Below the pieces are notes generated by a model. It was not told the origin of the DNA, did no database searches, and worked only from the letters and a program-made list of their open reading frames with translations. From Gemmatimonadota bacterium (GTDB lineage Bacteria > Gemmatimonadota > Gemmatimonadetes > Longimicrobiales > Gaopeijiaceae), in assembly GCA_007125845.1 (NCBI GenBank), contig SLCK01000071.1, forward strand, positions 1 to 34,673: a stretch of 34,673 nucleotides of DNA, written 5' to 3'. The translations under genes and the position numbers were made by a program. Positions 1 to 7,565 of the stretch are shown here, one piece after another. The stretch's first letter is position 1; every line of letters starts with the position of its first letter.

Positions 1-76
1 ACCCCGGCCGGGCATCCCTCGCAGTAGCCGTGGGTCCGCTCGCGTCCACGGGCTGACTCCGCAGAGGACCCCACAA

Positions 77-235
77 GTGACGTCATGTCCCGTTCGTGGG
101 TCACGACGCTATGATGTCCTCTTCGGCCTGTCCTGGGGATGGGTTGCGTACCGCACTGGCTCGGCCGGCTGGCCCGTCATCTCACACGTATGCGTCTACC
201 TCGCCGGCCTCGGCGGACGAATCCACCTCACATGA
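77..235 (+). pseudogene. CPBP-like membrane protease C-terminal remnant
   Basis: Reading from a GTG at 77, with a weak AGAGGA about 8 nt upstream, gives 52 residues ending at TGA 233-235. The frame is open to the left edge of the window, so it could also be the tail of a longer gene. The stretch FGLSWGWVAYRTGS followed by a proline and a histidine (WPVISH) resembles the last conserved block of CPBP/Abi-type intramembrane proteases (G-x-W...RTGS...P...H). The residues before it do not look like that family, so this is most likely a decayed or frameshifted remnant. Its stop overlaps the next ATG (ATGA at 232-235), which is the spacing of a coupled gene pair. The family assignment is tentative because only one motif is visible. 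Confidence 0.33.
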
Positions 236-429
236 AGGCGACACCAGACATGAAGACGAAGCCGACCCTCGAGAACGCCGTCGATCTCATTCGCAACGAT
301 CCCGACGCTCGGCTCGCTGTCGCCTTTGCGGCGGCCTTCGCCTGGTCGATGGGGTTCGCCCTGGGATTCGTCCTCGGTGAACGGGAGGGCGCCCGGCTTG
401 GCGCGGCCGAACCGTCCGATGACGCCTGA
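232..429 (+). CDS. Small single-span membrane protein, unknown function
   Basis: This 65-residue ORF starts at an ATG that overlaps the stop of the upstream frame (ATGA); a second in-frame ATG lies at 250, with GAAGG about 11 nt before it. The N-terminal half is polar and charged (about residues 1-27). It is followed by one hydrophobic helix of about 20 residues rich in Ala, Phe and Gly (around residues 28-48), and then a short acidic tail. No family is recognised. Its stop region overlaps another ATG at 419, whose product begins MTPDSTGRLRRW and contains a hydrophobic stretch but soon becomes unreadable. The tight chain of overlaps argues for real coding ancestry. The decayed surroundings mean it may no longer be functional. 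Confidence 0.4.
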   Translation: MKATPDMKTKPTLENAVDLIRNDPDARLAVAFAAAFAWSMGFALGFVLGEREGARLGAAEPSDDA

Positions 430-533
430 CTCCACCGGCCGCCTCCGGCGGTGGCGGGATGTCCTCCTTTTCCTCGTCTTCTCCCACGATCCCCGGGCGA
501 TGGTGGGCCCTCGTACTCCTCCTCATTCCGGTC

Positions 534-731
534 CTGACCGTCGAGATGCTCCTGAACCACACGAGCGGGATTCCGAGCTACACCGAGAGCACGTGGTTCC
601 TCCTTCGGTACTTCGGCGTGCCCAACAAGCGATGGCAGCCGGAAGAGCTCGTAGCTGCGGTACTCCGCCGTCCAGCCCGGTTCGAGCCGGGAACCCGACA
701 CGAGTACTCCAACGCACTCCTTGGCCTCGTG
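534..731 (+). pseudogene. Serine hydrolase (beta-lactamase/PBP-like) internal fragment
   Basis: In one plus-strand frame about 66 residues match the middle of COG1680-type serine hydrolases: TVEMLLNHTSGIPSY, then a variable segment, then FEPGTRHEYSN followed by LLGLV. The spacing between the HTSG and YSN motifs (about 50 residues) is normal for the family, and YSN is the usual catalytic Tyr motif. The upstream SxxK nucleophile region and everything after YSN are missing. The frame is preceded by an unrelated hydrophobic stretch and runs on into the tRNA gene. It is therefore a fragment truncated at both ends and cannot encode an active enzyme. The rest of 430-824 holds no other gene that I can support. 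Confidence 0.6.
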
Positions 732-824
732 CGCGGCCAGGAGGGTGTCCAGGCTGAAGGCGAAAGCGGCGCCGAGCCAAAGCCCGGCACCGCTTCACTT
801 CTCCAACAGCCCTCTAGGCACCTA

Positions 825-897
825 AGCGGGCGACCGGACTCGAACCGGCGACCCTCAGCTTGGGAAGCTGATGCTCTACCAACTGAGCTACGCCCGC
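825..897 (-). tRNA. tRNA-Gly (anticodon CCC)
   Basis: The minus strand folds into a complete cloverleaf. The acceptor stem GCGGGCG pairs with CGCCCGC. The D arm is GCTC...GAGC, the anticodon stem TCAGC/GCTGA encloses the loop TTCCCAA, and the T arm is GCCGG-TTCGAGT-CCGGT with one G-U pair. Anticodon CCC reads GGG glycine codons, and the unpaired discriminator base is U, as usual for tRNA-Gly. The 3' CCA is not encoded. The gene stands alone, downstream of its own promoter and convergent with the plus-strand remnants. Confidence 0.95.
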
Positions 898-925
898 GAC
901 CCCGTTCTTCTAACGCGCCTCGGGG

Positions 926-953
926 AATCTAGGTGGTGCTCCGGGACCGTCAA
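926..953 (-). promoter_or_regulatory. Sigma70-type promoter of tRNA-Gly
   Basis: On the minus strand TTGACG (948-953) and TAGATT (926-931) are separated by 16 bases. They match the -35 and -10 consensus at 5/6 and 4/6 positions. The -10 lies about 28 bases before the tRNA 5' end, a sensible distance for a short leader. Confidence 0.5.
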
Positions 954-995
954 GCACCGGCTTCGCCGACCTCCAACGGCCCCGGGAGCGTCTCC

Positions 996-2438
996 TCAGC
1001 TCGGCACCTCGTAATAGAATCCCGCAACCGGAACGTCGCTGTTGAAGTCAACCTGGAATCCCACGGGCTCCTCGGGCTCTCCAAGCGGTACGGCGATCTC
1101 CTCCGTGCCGATCTGATTGCCGTCCAGGTCCAGGAAGTGGATCAGGATGCGCACCTCCGATCCGGCCGGCTCCGTGCGGTTCCACGCCTGTCCAAATAGG
1201 GAGGCACCCTGCATGTCCGGCTGGAGCTGAAATCCGTCGAGATCGAAGGGGAGCGCCTCGAGCATCTCGAGCACGTCGACCGCGTCGTCCTGACGATCGG
1301 CCTCGACGAGCGCCTGCGTCAGGAAGAGGTGAGCATTCTCATTGTGCGTATCCAGCTCCACGAGACGCTCCGCCACGGAGAGGAGCTCGTCGGTCTGGTC
1401 GGCGAGGTACAGGGACTGTGCGTAGTTGTAGAGTGCGTCCCGGTGATTCGGAACGAGCTCGTGCGCCATCCCGAAGGCCCTCGCGGCCTGAACCAGGTCG
1501 TCCGCCTCGTAGAGACCCACCCCGATGCTGATGTAGTCCTGCACGGTGAGGTCATCGCGTCCCAACAGGTCGTCGTAGAGCTGGTTGGCCCGCTCGGTCT
1601 CACCCGCGGCGAGGAGGGATGCGGCGAGATTCCCGAGGGCAAGCAAGTCATCCGGGTTCTCGTCGTGGATCAACTGATAGACTTCCGCAGACTCCTCGTA
1701 GCGTCCGGCCTCGAAGAGAAGCTGCGCCTGGTTGTAGCGGGCGATCTCGACGGAGGCCAACCAGATCTCGCGAAGCTCTTCGTCCTCAACGGCCTCGGCC
1801 CGCGGACCGGTAGCGACCTCGACGGCCTGAGTGTACAGGTCGATGGCCTCGTCCACCATGCCCATGTCGTTGTAAATCTCGGCGAGCTGGAGCATCGCTT
1901 CGGGACGGCCCTGGAACATCGTGTGGGCGCGCTCCAGGTGGGGACGTGCGGCGTCCGGATTGTCCGGAAGGTGCTCCACGCCGTCGTTGTAGGCTTCGAT
2001 CCACGCCTCTTCGCGAAGGAGCTCGGTGTCGATCACGTAGCGCGGGTAGATCTCCTCGGCGCGGTCGAGCATCTCCCCCGCCTGCTCGTACTCCTCGAGG
2101 CCCAGGTATGCGACACCGGCCTGGAAGTAAGACTGCGAGTTTTCGGGATCGGCCTCGATGCCGGCGTATGCCGCCTCGAGAACCTGCTCGTAGAACTGGC
2201 GCGCGTCGTCCCCGTCGGCCTGTTGGGCCTGGAACAGGAAGAGCTCGGCTTCCGCGGTGTGCTCGTTGTCCCGAGGCGGTTCACCTTCGGGGAGCGCTTC
2301 GATCCAGTCTGGAAGGTCGGCTTCGTCGAAGGCGGCCGCGGTACCTCCTGCGGTCCCGGGTCCGGCTCCGGCAGCGCATCCCGAAAGGAATGCAACGGCC
2401 AGCCCCAGCGCACCGAAGGCTCTGAGTCGCAAATTCAT
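996..2438 (-). CDS. TPR-repeat lipoprotein
   Basis: The protein has 480 residues. The N-terminus MNLRLRAF plus a hydrophobic segment ends in the lipobox LSGC (Cys21), so it is a predicted signal-peptidase-II lipoprotein. From about residue 60 to 370 it consists of helical repeats of TPR type, with typical blocks such as YFQAGVAYLGLEEYEQA and ALYNYAQSLYLADQ. The last ~85 residues form a different, beta-rich segment (VRILIHFLDLDGNQIG and a closing GFYYEVPS) reminiscent of an FxLYD-like extracellular domain. A strong Shine-Dalgarno, AGGAGG, sits 6 nt before the ATG. TPR lipoproteins usually act as periplasmic or outer-membrane scaffolds; the actual partner cannot be read from the sequence. The 148-bp gap to gltX contains a 10-bp palindrome TTCGATCGAA (2481-2490) but no convincing promoter. 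Confidence 0.85.
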   Translation of the reverse strand: MNLRLRAFGALGLAVAFLSGCAAGAGPGTAGGTAAAFDEADLPDWIEALPEGEPPRDNEHTAEAELFLFQAQQADGDDARQFYEQVLEAAYAGIEADPENSQSYFQAGVAYLGLEEYEQAGEMLDRAEEIYPRYVIDTELLREEAWIEAYNDGVEHLPDNPDAARPHLERAHTMFQGRPEAMLQLAEIYNDMGMVDEAIDLYTQAVEVATGPRAEAVEDEELREIWLASVEIARYNQAQLLFEAGRYEESAEVYQLIHDENPDDLLALGNLAASLLAAGETERANQLYDDLLGRDDLTVQDYISIGVGLYEADDLVQAARAFGMAHELVPNHRDALYNYAQSLYLADQTDELLSVAERLVELDTHNENAHLFLTQALVEADRQDDAVDVLEMLEALPFDLDGFQLQPDMQGASLFGQAWNRTEPAGSEVRILIHFLDLDGNQIGTEEIAVPLGEPEEPVGFQVDFNSDVPVAGFYYEVPS

Positions 2439-2586
2439 CCAGCTCCTCCTGATATCGTCTTACGAATTGATAGGGTGGTTTTCGATCGAATGTTTCCATT
2501 CACGTAACCCGGAAAGCTATCGAAGGTCCGAACGATTCGCCATCCTGGATCGGGCCTCGTGTGGACGCTCCGGTGGGCCGCAGGCA

Positions 2587-4023
2587 CTACCCGGTCGGCT
2601 CCAGGCGCAGCAACGCCTCCCGGACCAGGGCGAGGGTCCGCTCGCGTCCGAGAGCCGCGAGAGTCATCCCCAGCTCCGGCCCCTTTCGCGTCCCCGTGAC
2701 CGCGAGCCGCACGGGGTGGAAGAGAGCCCTCCCCCGGGCCCCTACGCGCTCCCCTGCTTCCCGAACCGCTTCGGCAGTCGTCTCGGTCGTCCACTCGGAA
2801 AGCCCTTCCAGCGTTCGCTGAACGGCTCCGAGCACGTCCTGGGCCCCCTCCTCCTCTTCTGCGATGGATCGTCTTCCTTCCTCCAGGCTCTCGGCGTCCG
2901 CGAAGATCAGCCCCAGGTGCTCGTTGATCTCCCCGAAGGTCGACATCCGGGTCCGAATCGCAGAAACGGATCGGCGGAGCTCTGCGGCCGACAACTCGGG
3001 GAATCGTCGGCGATCGACGTAGGGAGCCACGGCTTCCGAAAGCTCGCCTTCGGGCATCGTGGCGATGTGCTGCGCCGATAGCCACCGCATCTTCTCGGGG
3101 TCGAACGCCGTATCCGACGCGCCGGCCCGCTCGAGATCCATCTCCCCGATCAGCTCCTCCCGAGTGAGCACCTCCCGATCATCGCCGGGCGACCACCCCA
3201 GCAGGGACAGGTAGTTCACCACGCTGTCCGGGTGGAATCCCTCGCGCCGCAACTCCTCGATCCCGGGCGCGCCCGTACGCTTCGAGAGCTTTCCTCCCTC
3301 CGGGGACAGGACAGTGGGAAGGTGGGCGAACCGGGGACGTCGACCGGCGATCGCGTCGAAGAGGAGGGCCTGCTTCGGGGTGTTGGAGAGGTGACCTGCC
3401 CCCCGGATGACGTGGCTGATCTCCATCGCGACGTCGTCGGCAACGACCGCGAAGTTGTACGTAGCCCGACCGTCCGCCCGGAGTATGATGAAGTCACCTA
3501 TATCTCTGCCATGAAAGGCAATATCCCCCCTGACCTCATCTTTTACGGAAACCGGCGCGTCCGGCACCTTGAATCGGACGGCGTACTCCCCCATCGCCTC
3601 CGGAGTCTCCCCCATGCCCCTCTCGCGGCACCCCCCGGGACACGCGGGGGTTCGGCGATCCTCGGTCCGGACAGCCTCGACCACCTCTTCCGAGCAAGAA
3701 CACCGATAGGCTTCGCCACGCTCGAGCAAGACGAGGGCCCCATCCCGATGCAGCTGCGCCCGCTCGCTCTGTCGGTACGGTCTGAATGGCCCGCCCCGGT
3801 CCGGACCCTCGTCCCAGTCGAGTCCGGCCCAGGCCAGATCCTCGAGGATCCGGGCCTCGGCCCCCGGGCGATTCCGCTCGGGATCCGTGTCCTCGAGGCG
3901 GACCACGAAGGCACCGTTGTGTCGGCGCGCGAAGAGGAAGTTGAAGACCGCCACGCGCAGGTTTCCCAGGTGGAGGTCTCCCGTCGGACTCGGCGCGAAG
4001 CGGGTGCGGACGGACTCGATCAT
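2587..4023 (-). CDS. gltX: Glutamyl-tRNA synthetase
   Basis: This is a 478-residue class I aminoacyl-tRNA synthetase that charges tRNA-Glu with glutamate. RFAPSPTGDLHLGN carries the HIGH-type motif (HLGN, residues 18-21) and VLSPEGGKLSKR the KMSKS-type motif (KLSKR, 245-249). Cysteines 108, 110, 128 and 132 form a zinc-binding insert like that of E. coli GluRS. Length and C-terminal helical region fit a full bacterial GluRS with anticodon-binding domain, not the short GluQ paralogue. I chose the ATG at 4023 because the family starts a few residues before RTRFAPSPTG; an open frame continues 34 residues further upstream without family similarity. It lies 55 nt after uvrC. Whether it also misacylates tRNA-Gln cannot be told from this sequence. 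Confidence 0.95.
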   Translation of the reverse strand: MIESVRTRFAPSPTGDLHLGNLRVAVFNFLFARRHNGAFVVRLEDTDPERNRPGAEARILEDLAWAGLDWDEGPDRGGPFRPYRQSERAQLHRDGALVLLERGEAYRCSCSEEVVEAVRTEDRRTPACPGGCRERGMGETPEAMGEYAVRFKVPDAPVSVKDEVRGDIAFHGRDIGDFIILRADGRATYNFAVVADDVAMEISHVIRGAGHLSNTPKQALLFDAIAGRRPRFAHLPTVLSPEGGKLSKRTGAPGIEELRREGFHPDSVVNYLSLLGWSPGDDREVLTREELIGEMDLERAGASDTAFDPEKMRWLSAQHIATMPEGELSEAVAPYVDRRRFPELSAAELRRSVSAIRTRMSTFGEINEHLGLIFADAESLEEGRRSIAEEEEGAQDVLGAVQRTLEGLSEWTTETTAEAVREAGERVGARGRALFHPVRLAVTGTRKGPELGMTLAALGRERTLALVREALLRLEPTG

Positions 4024-4078
4024 GGCGTCAAGGGCGAAGGGTTCTCGTGGGAGGGACGACGACTGAAGCGATAGCGCC

Positions 4079-5938
4079 TCATCCGTCCGGGGAACGCGAG
4101 TCCCCGGCGCCCTCGTGCTCCACAAAGTAGGCCAGAACCCTTCTGGCGAGTACCCGCGACACCCCGGGAACGCTCGCGAGATCCTCCTCTGTGGCGGAGC
4201 GGATCCCCTGGAGGGATCCGAATCGGGTCAGGAGGGCTCGGCGACGGGCCGGTCCGATGCCGGGAACGCCCGAAAGCTCGCTGCCCACCACCCTCCGGCT
4301 TCGAAGCTTTCGGCTGTACTGGATCGCGAACCGGTGGGCCTCATTGCGGATCCGCTGCATCAGGCGCAGAGCCGGATCCCTTCTGGAGAGCCGGATCGGG
4401 TCGGTGCGACCGGGGCGGAAAAGCTCCTCGTCCCGCTTGGCAAGTGCGACGAGTGCGACATCCGATGCCTTCAACCGCTCCAGGACCGGAACGACGGCCG
4501 AGAGTTGACCCTTTCCGCCGTCCAGGACGATCAACTCCGGAAGGGGCTCGCTTTCCTCGAGCCGTCGCCCGACGTACCGTTCGACGGCTTCCGCCATCGA
4601 GCGAAAGTCGTCGTTCTTCCACTCCCCACGCACCCGCATGTGCCTGTAGAGAGACTTTTTCGGCTCACCGTTCTCGAAGGCGACCACGCTCGCCACCACG
4701 TCGGTGCCCTGGATGTGCGAAATGTCTATGCAGACGATGAAACGGGGGACCACCTTGAGCTCGAGGCGATCCTGAAGCTCGTAGAGTACCGCCTCGGCTC
4801 GATCCGAAGCCATCTCGAGGCTGGTAACCCGTTCCTCGAGGAGGTGACGGGCATTCGATCCAGCCAGCTCGAGCAGGCGGGCCTTGGCCCCGCGCTGAGG
4901 GACCATCAGGCGCACGCGGCGTCCCGATCGCTCCGAAAGGACTTGCGCGAGGAGCTCCTGGTCTGGGAAGCTGGTCGGGAGAAGGATCTCCTCGGGAAGA
5001 TGAGCGAGCCCCTCGTGGCCACCCCCGAGGTAGTGGCGGGACGCGAAGGTCTCCACGAGATCGGTCTCCGTCTCGTCTTCCAGCTCGGTAAAGCGGCGAC
5101 TGTCCCGTCCAACCAGGGTGCCCTTCCGGATCCGGAGCACGACGCCGGCGGCAAGGGCGCGATCCCGTGCTACGCCGAGAACGTCCTGGTTTCCGCCCCC
5201 AACGCTCTCCATGCGCTGTTCGCGCGCGATCGCTTCGAGGCCTTGCAGCACGTCCCGGTGGCGAGCCGCGTCCTCGAAGCGAAGCTCCTCAGCCGCTCGG
5301 TTCATCCGCTCCCGTGTTTCCTCGGTGAGCTCTCCGGTGCGACCCTCGAGGATCCGGAGGATCTGTCGGATCATCTTCCCGTACTCCTCCTCGGATTGCA
5401 GTCCGATGCACGGTGCTCGACAGCGGCCGATGTGATAGTCGAGACAGGGTCGCGTGGGCGCGTCGGCGGGAAGGTTGTACCGGCACGAGCGGACCGTGTA
5501 GAGGCGCTTGACCACCTCCAGGGCCTGGCGCATGGGCCCGACCGACGTGAACGGGCCGAAGTAACGGGACCCGTCGTTCCGGAGTCGGCGTGTCACGTAC
5601 ACCCGGGGGAAGGGCTCCTGAACCGTGACCTTGATGTAGGGATAGCGCTTGTCGTCGCGGAGCTGGATGTTGAAGGGCGGGCGGTGCTCCTTGATGAGGT
5701 TGGCTTCCAGGATCAGCGCCTCTGCCTCAGAACCCACGACGATGGTCTCCACCGCGGCGGCTCGCCGAACGAGTTCCTGGATGCGAATGCCCCTTCCTCG
5801 TTCGTCCCGGAAATAGCTGCGCACCCGGGGACGCAGGGACTTCGCCTTCCCGATGTAGAGAACCTCCGCCTTCTTGTCCTTGAGGAGGTACACCCCCGGG
5901 TCGGTGGGAAGATGGTCCAGAATCCTTCGATCGATCAT
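4079..5938 (-). CDS. uvrC: UvrABC excinuclease subunit C
   Basis: The protein has 619 residues. It makes both incisions around bulky DNA lesions in nucleotide excision repair, together with UvrA and UvrB. In order it shows the GIY-YIG nuclease domain (PGVYLLKDKKAEVLYIGKAK, residues 14-33), a cysteine-containing segment (PCLDYHIGRCRAPC), the UVR/UvrB-binding motif (about 205-240), the RNase H-like second nuclease domain (CIDISHIQGTDVVAS) and C-terminal helix-hairpin-helix repeats (SELSGVPGIGPARRRALL). The ATG at 5938 is 10 nt past the murJ stop. An in-frame ATG at 5965 would add nine residues and overlap murJ. Neither has a good Shine-Dalgarno, so the exact start is open. Much longer upstream extensions in this frame run through murJ antisense-free shadow sequence and are not real. 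Confidence 0.95.
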   Translation of the reverse strand: MIDRRILDHLPTDPGVYLLKDKKAEVLYIGKAKSLRPRVRSYFRDERGRGIRIQELVRRAAAVETIVVGSEAEALILEANLIKEHRPPFNIQLRDDKRYPYIKVTVQEPFPRVYVTRRLRNDGSRYFGPFTSVGPMRQALEVVKRLYTVRSCRYNLPADAPTRPCLDYHIGRCRAPCIGLQSEEEYGKMIRQILRILEGRTGELTEETRERMNRAAEELRFEDAARHRDVLQGLEAIAREQRMESVGGGNQDVLGVARDRALAAGVVLRIRKGTLVGRDSRRFTELEDETETDLVETFASRHYLGGGHEGLAHLPEEILLPTSFPDQELLAQVLSERSGRRVRLMVPQRGAKARLLELAGSNARHLLEERVTSLEMASDRAEAVLYELQDRLELKVVPRFIVCIDISHIQGTDVVASVVAFENGEPKKSLYRHMRVRGEWKNDDFRSMAEAVERYVGRRLEESEPLPELIVLDGGKGQLSAVVPVLERLKASDVALVALAKRDEELFRPGRTDPIRLSRRDPALRLMQRIRNEAHRFAIQYSRKLRSRRVVGSELSGVPGIGPARRRALLTRFGSLQGIRSATEEDLASVPGVSRVLARRVLAYFVEHEGAGDSRSPDG

Positions 5939-5948
5939 CCCAAGAGGC

Positions 5949-7565
5949 TCAGGAGGGGCTGCCATGCCGGGAGAGGAGGGACTGGATGGGGGCGGCGACC
6001 CCGAAGGCAGCCGTGGCGAGGAGATATACCCCCAGGAAGGGCAGAAGCGTTCCGGCGGCTTCCAGCACCGGGCCGACAGGAGGCAGGAGGAGTCGCCCCC
6101 CCACAGCCCCGCCCGTCGCGAGTGCGGCCGCACACACATGCCTGAGCAGGACGGAGCCCCCGGGACCGTGCGGTCCGATGCGGCGACCGAGCGCTCTCCT
6201 GAGGAGGAGCAGCTCGGTCCATGCGGCGATGCTGGCGCCCAGGGCGAGGCCCGCTGCCCCGAGCCCGAAGGGGCCCACCGAGATCCGGTCGAGCGGGAAC
6301 ATGAGGGCGAGGCCTGCCCCCAGGGAAAGCGCCACTCGCACGTAGGCCGTCCGTGCAGGTGTCCGAGTGTCCCGGATGGCGTAGAATGCCGAGGAGAGGA
6401 GGCGTGACTGGGCCGACGCGGGCATGCCGAGGGAGTACGCGGCCAGCACCCCCCAGGTGACGAGGACCTCAGCCGGACCGAACGCGCCCGTCTGATAGAG
6501 CGCGGCGACGACGACGTCACCCAGGACGAGGTACGCCAGGGCCGAAGGAATCAAGAAGTAAGATACCCTCTCCATGCCCGCTCCGACGTGCCCGCTGAGC
6601 TCGTCCAGCGCCTCGCCCCTTCTCCGGGAAAGCTCCGGCAGCTCCGAGGCGGCCACGGACATGCCGAAGAGAGAGATGGGGAGAACGTAGAGGGTCTGCG
6701 CATACCCCAATGACGCGACCGCTCCCGCCGCCAGGAAGGCGGCGAGAGCGTAATCCAGCCACCCGCTCAGATTCACAACTCCCCGGGCCATGAGGACTGG
6801 AACGAAGTTCCGGATCGCCTCCCGGACCCCGAACACGTCAAAGGACACCGTCGGGCGGAATTCGCCCAGGAGCCTGAGCGCGAGGGGAAGCTGGACGCCG
6901 AGTTGGAGTCCTCCGCCCACCAGCGCGCCCCATGCCATCGCCCGCACGAGGGCTTCGCCCGAGATTCCCCAGCCCACTGCCCCACCCACGAGAGCGATGA
7001 TCATCGCCCCATTCCAGGCCACCGGTGCGACGTACGGCAGGAAGAAGCGGCGGTGCGAATTCAGGATCCCGAGCGCCCAGGCAGAAACGACCAGTAGCGC
7101 AGTCATGGGAAAGAGCACCCGGACGAGTGCCACCGTCAGGGCCTGACGCTCGGCGTCGAAGCCCATGAAGAAGATCCCCACGAGGATCGGGGCCAGGAGG
7201 ATCCCGAGGAAGGCCAGGATCCCTGCCACCATGGTCAGGAGGCCGAAGATCGCACCCGCGAATCGGGCCGCCTCTTCCTCCCGCTTCTCCTCGAGGAGCT
7301 CGGAGTAGATGGGAATGAACGAGGCCGAGAGCGTCCCCTCACCGAGGAGGTTCTGGAGGACGTTCGGCATCCGCAGCGCAGCGCGCCAGGCGTCGGCGAC
7401 GGGAGAGGCACCGAAGAAGTGCGCGAAGGCCCGCTCCCGAACGAGCCCGGAGATTCGGCTCAGCAGGATTCCGCCGCCGACGCGGGCCGAGGCCCGGGAT
7501 CTGGTAGCCACCCCCTCCGGGATTCCGGTCGGATCCTGGGGCTCCTGGGGCGGGTGTCCGCTCAC
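5949..7565 (-). CDS. murJ: Lipid II flippase MurJ (MviN)
   Basis: This 538-residue polytopic inner-membrane protein of the MOP superfamily carries lipid II across the membrane for peptidoglycan synthesis. The conserved N-terminal block LLSRISGLVRERAFAHFFG, followed by ADAWRAALRMPNVLQNLL and GEGTLSASFIPIYSE, is diagnostic of MurJ, with the conserved Arg and Asp residues of the first helices present. About 14 hydrophobic segments follow along the length. The extended polar N-terminus (first ~25 residues) is longer than in E. coli. The start overlaps the bshC stop by 4 nt (ATGA), so translation is probably coupled to bshC. Confidence 0.94.
   Translation of the reverse strand: MSGHPPQEPQDPTGIPEGVATRSRASARVGGGILLSRISGLVRERAFAHFFGASPVADAWRAALRMPNVLQNLLGEGTLSASFIPIYSELLEEKREEEAARFAGAIFGLLTMVAGILAFLGILLAPILVGIFFMGFDAERQALTVALVRVLFPMTALLVVSAWALGILNSHRRFFLPYVAPVAWNGAMIIALVGGAVGWGISGEALVRAMAWGALVGGGLQLGVQLPLALRLLGEFRPTVSFDVFGVREAIRNFVPVLMARGVVNLSGWLDYALAAFLAAGAVASLGYAQTLYVLPISLFGMSVAASELPELSRRRGEALDELSGHVGAGMERVSYFLIPSALAYLVLGDVVVAALYQTGAFGPAEVLVTWGVLAAYSLGMPASAQSRLLSSAFYAIRDTRTPARTAYVRVALSLGAGLALMFPLDRISVGPFGLGAAGLALGASIAAWTELLLLRRALGRRIGPHGPGGSVLLRHVCAAALATGGAVGGRLLLPPVGPVLEAAGTLLPFLGVYLLATAAFGVAAPIQSLLSRHGSPS

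Noticed and set aside
955-970. Short hairpin CGGC-TTC-GCCG downstream of the TPR lipoprotein gene
   Set aside because: Only four or five pairs and no T-tract on the relevant side, so not supported as a terminator.
1329-2507. 392-residue plus-strand open frame antisense to the TPR lipoprotein
   Set aside because: It mirrors the codon structure of the real gene in a GC-rich sequence, has no motif, and the minus-strand product has a signal peptide, repeats and a strong ribosome-binding site.
4115-6145. 676-residue plus-strand open frame antisense to uvrC
   Set aside because: Antisense shadow of uvrC; no domains or start signals, and uvrC motifs on the minus strand are complete.
5939-6520. Long N-terminal extension of uvrC (813-residue frame)
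   Set aside because: The extra sequence lies within murJ, is low-complexity and has no counterpart in UvrC, which normally starts about a dozen residues before PGVYL.
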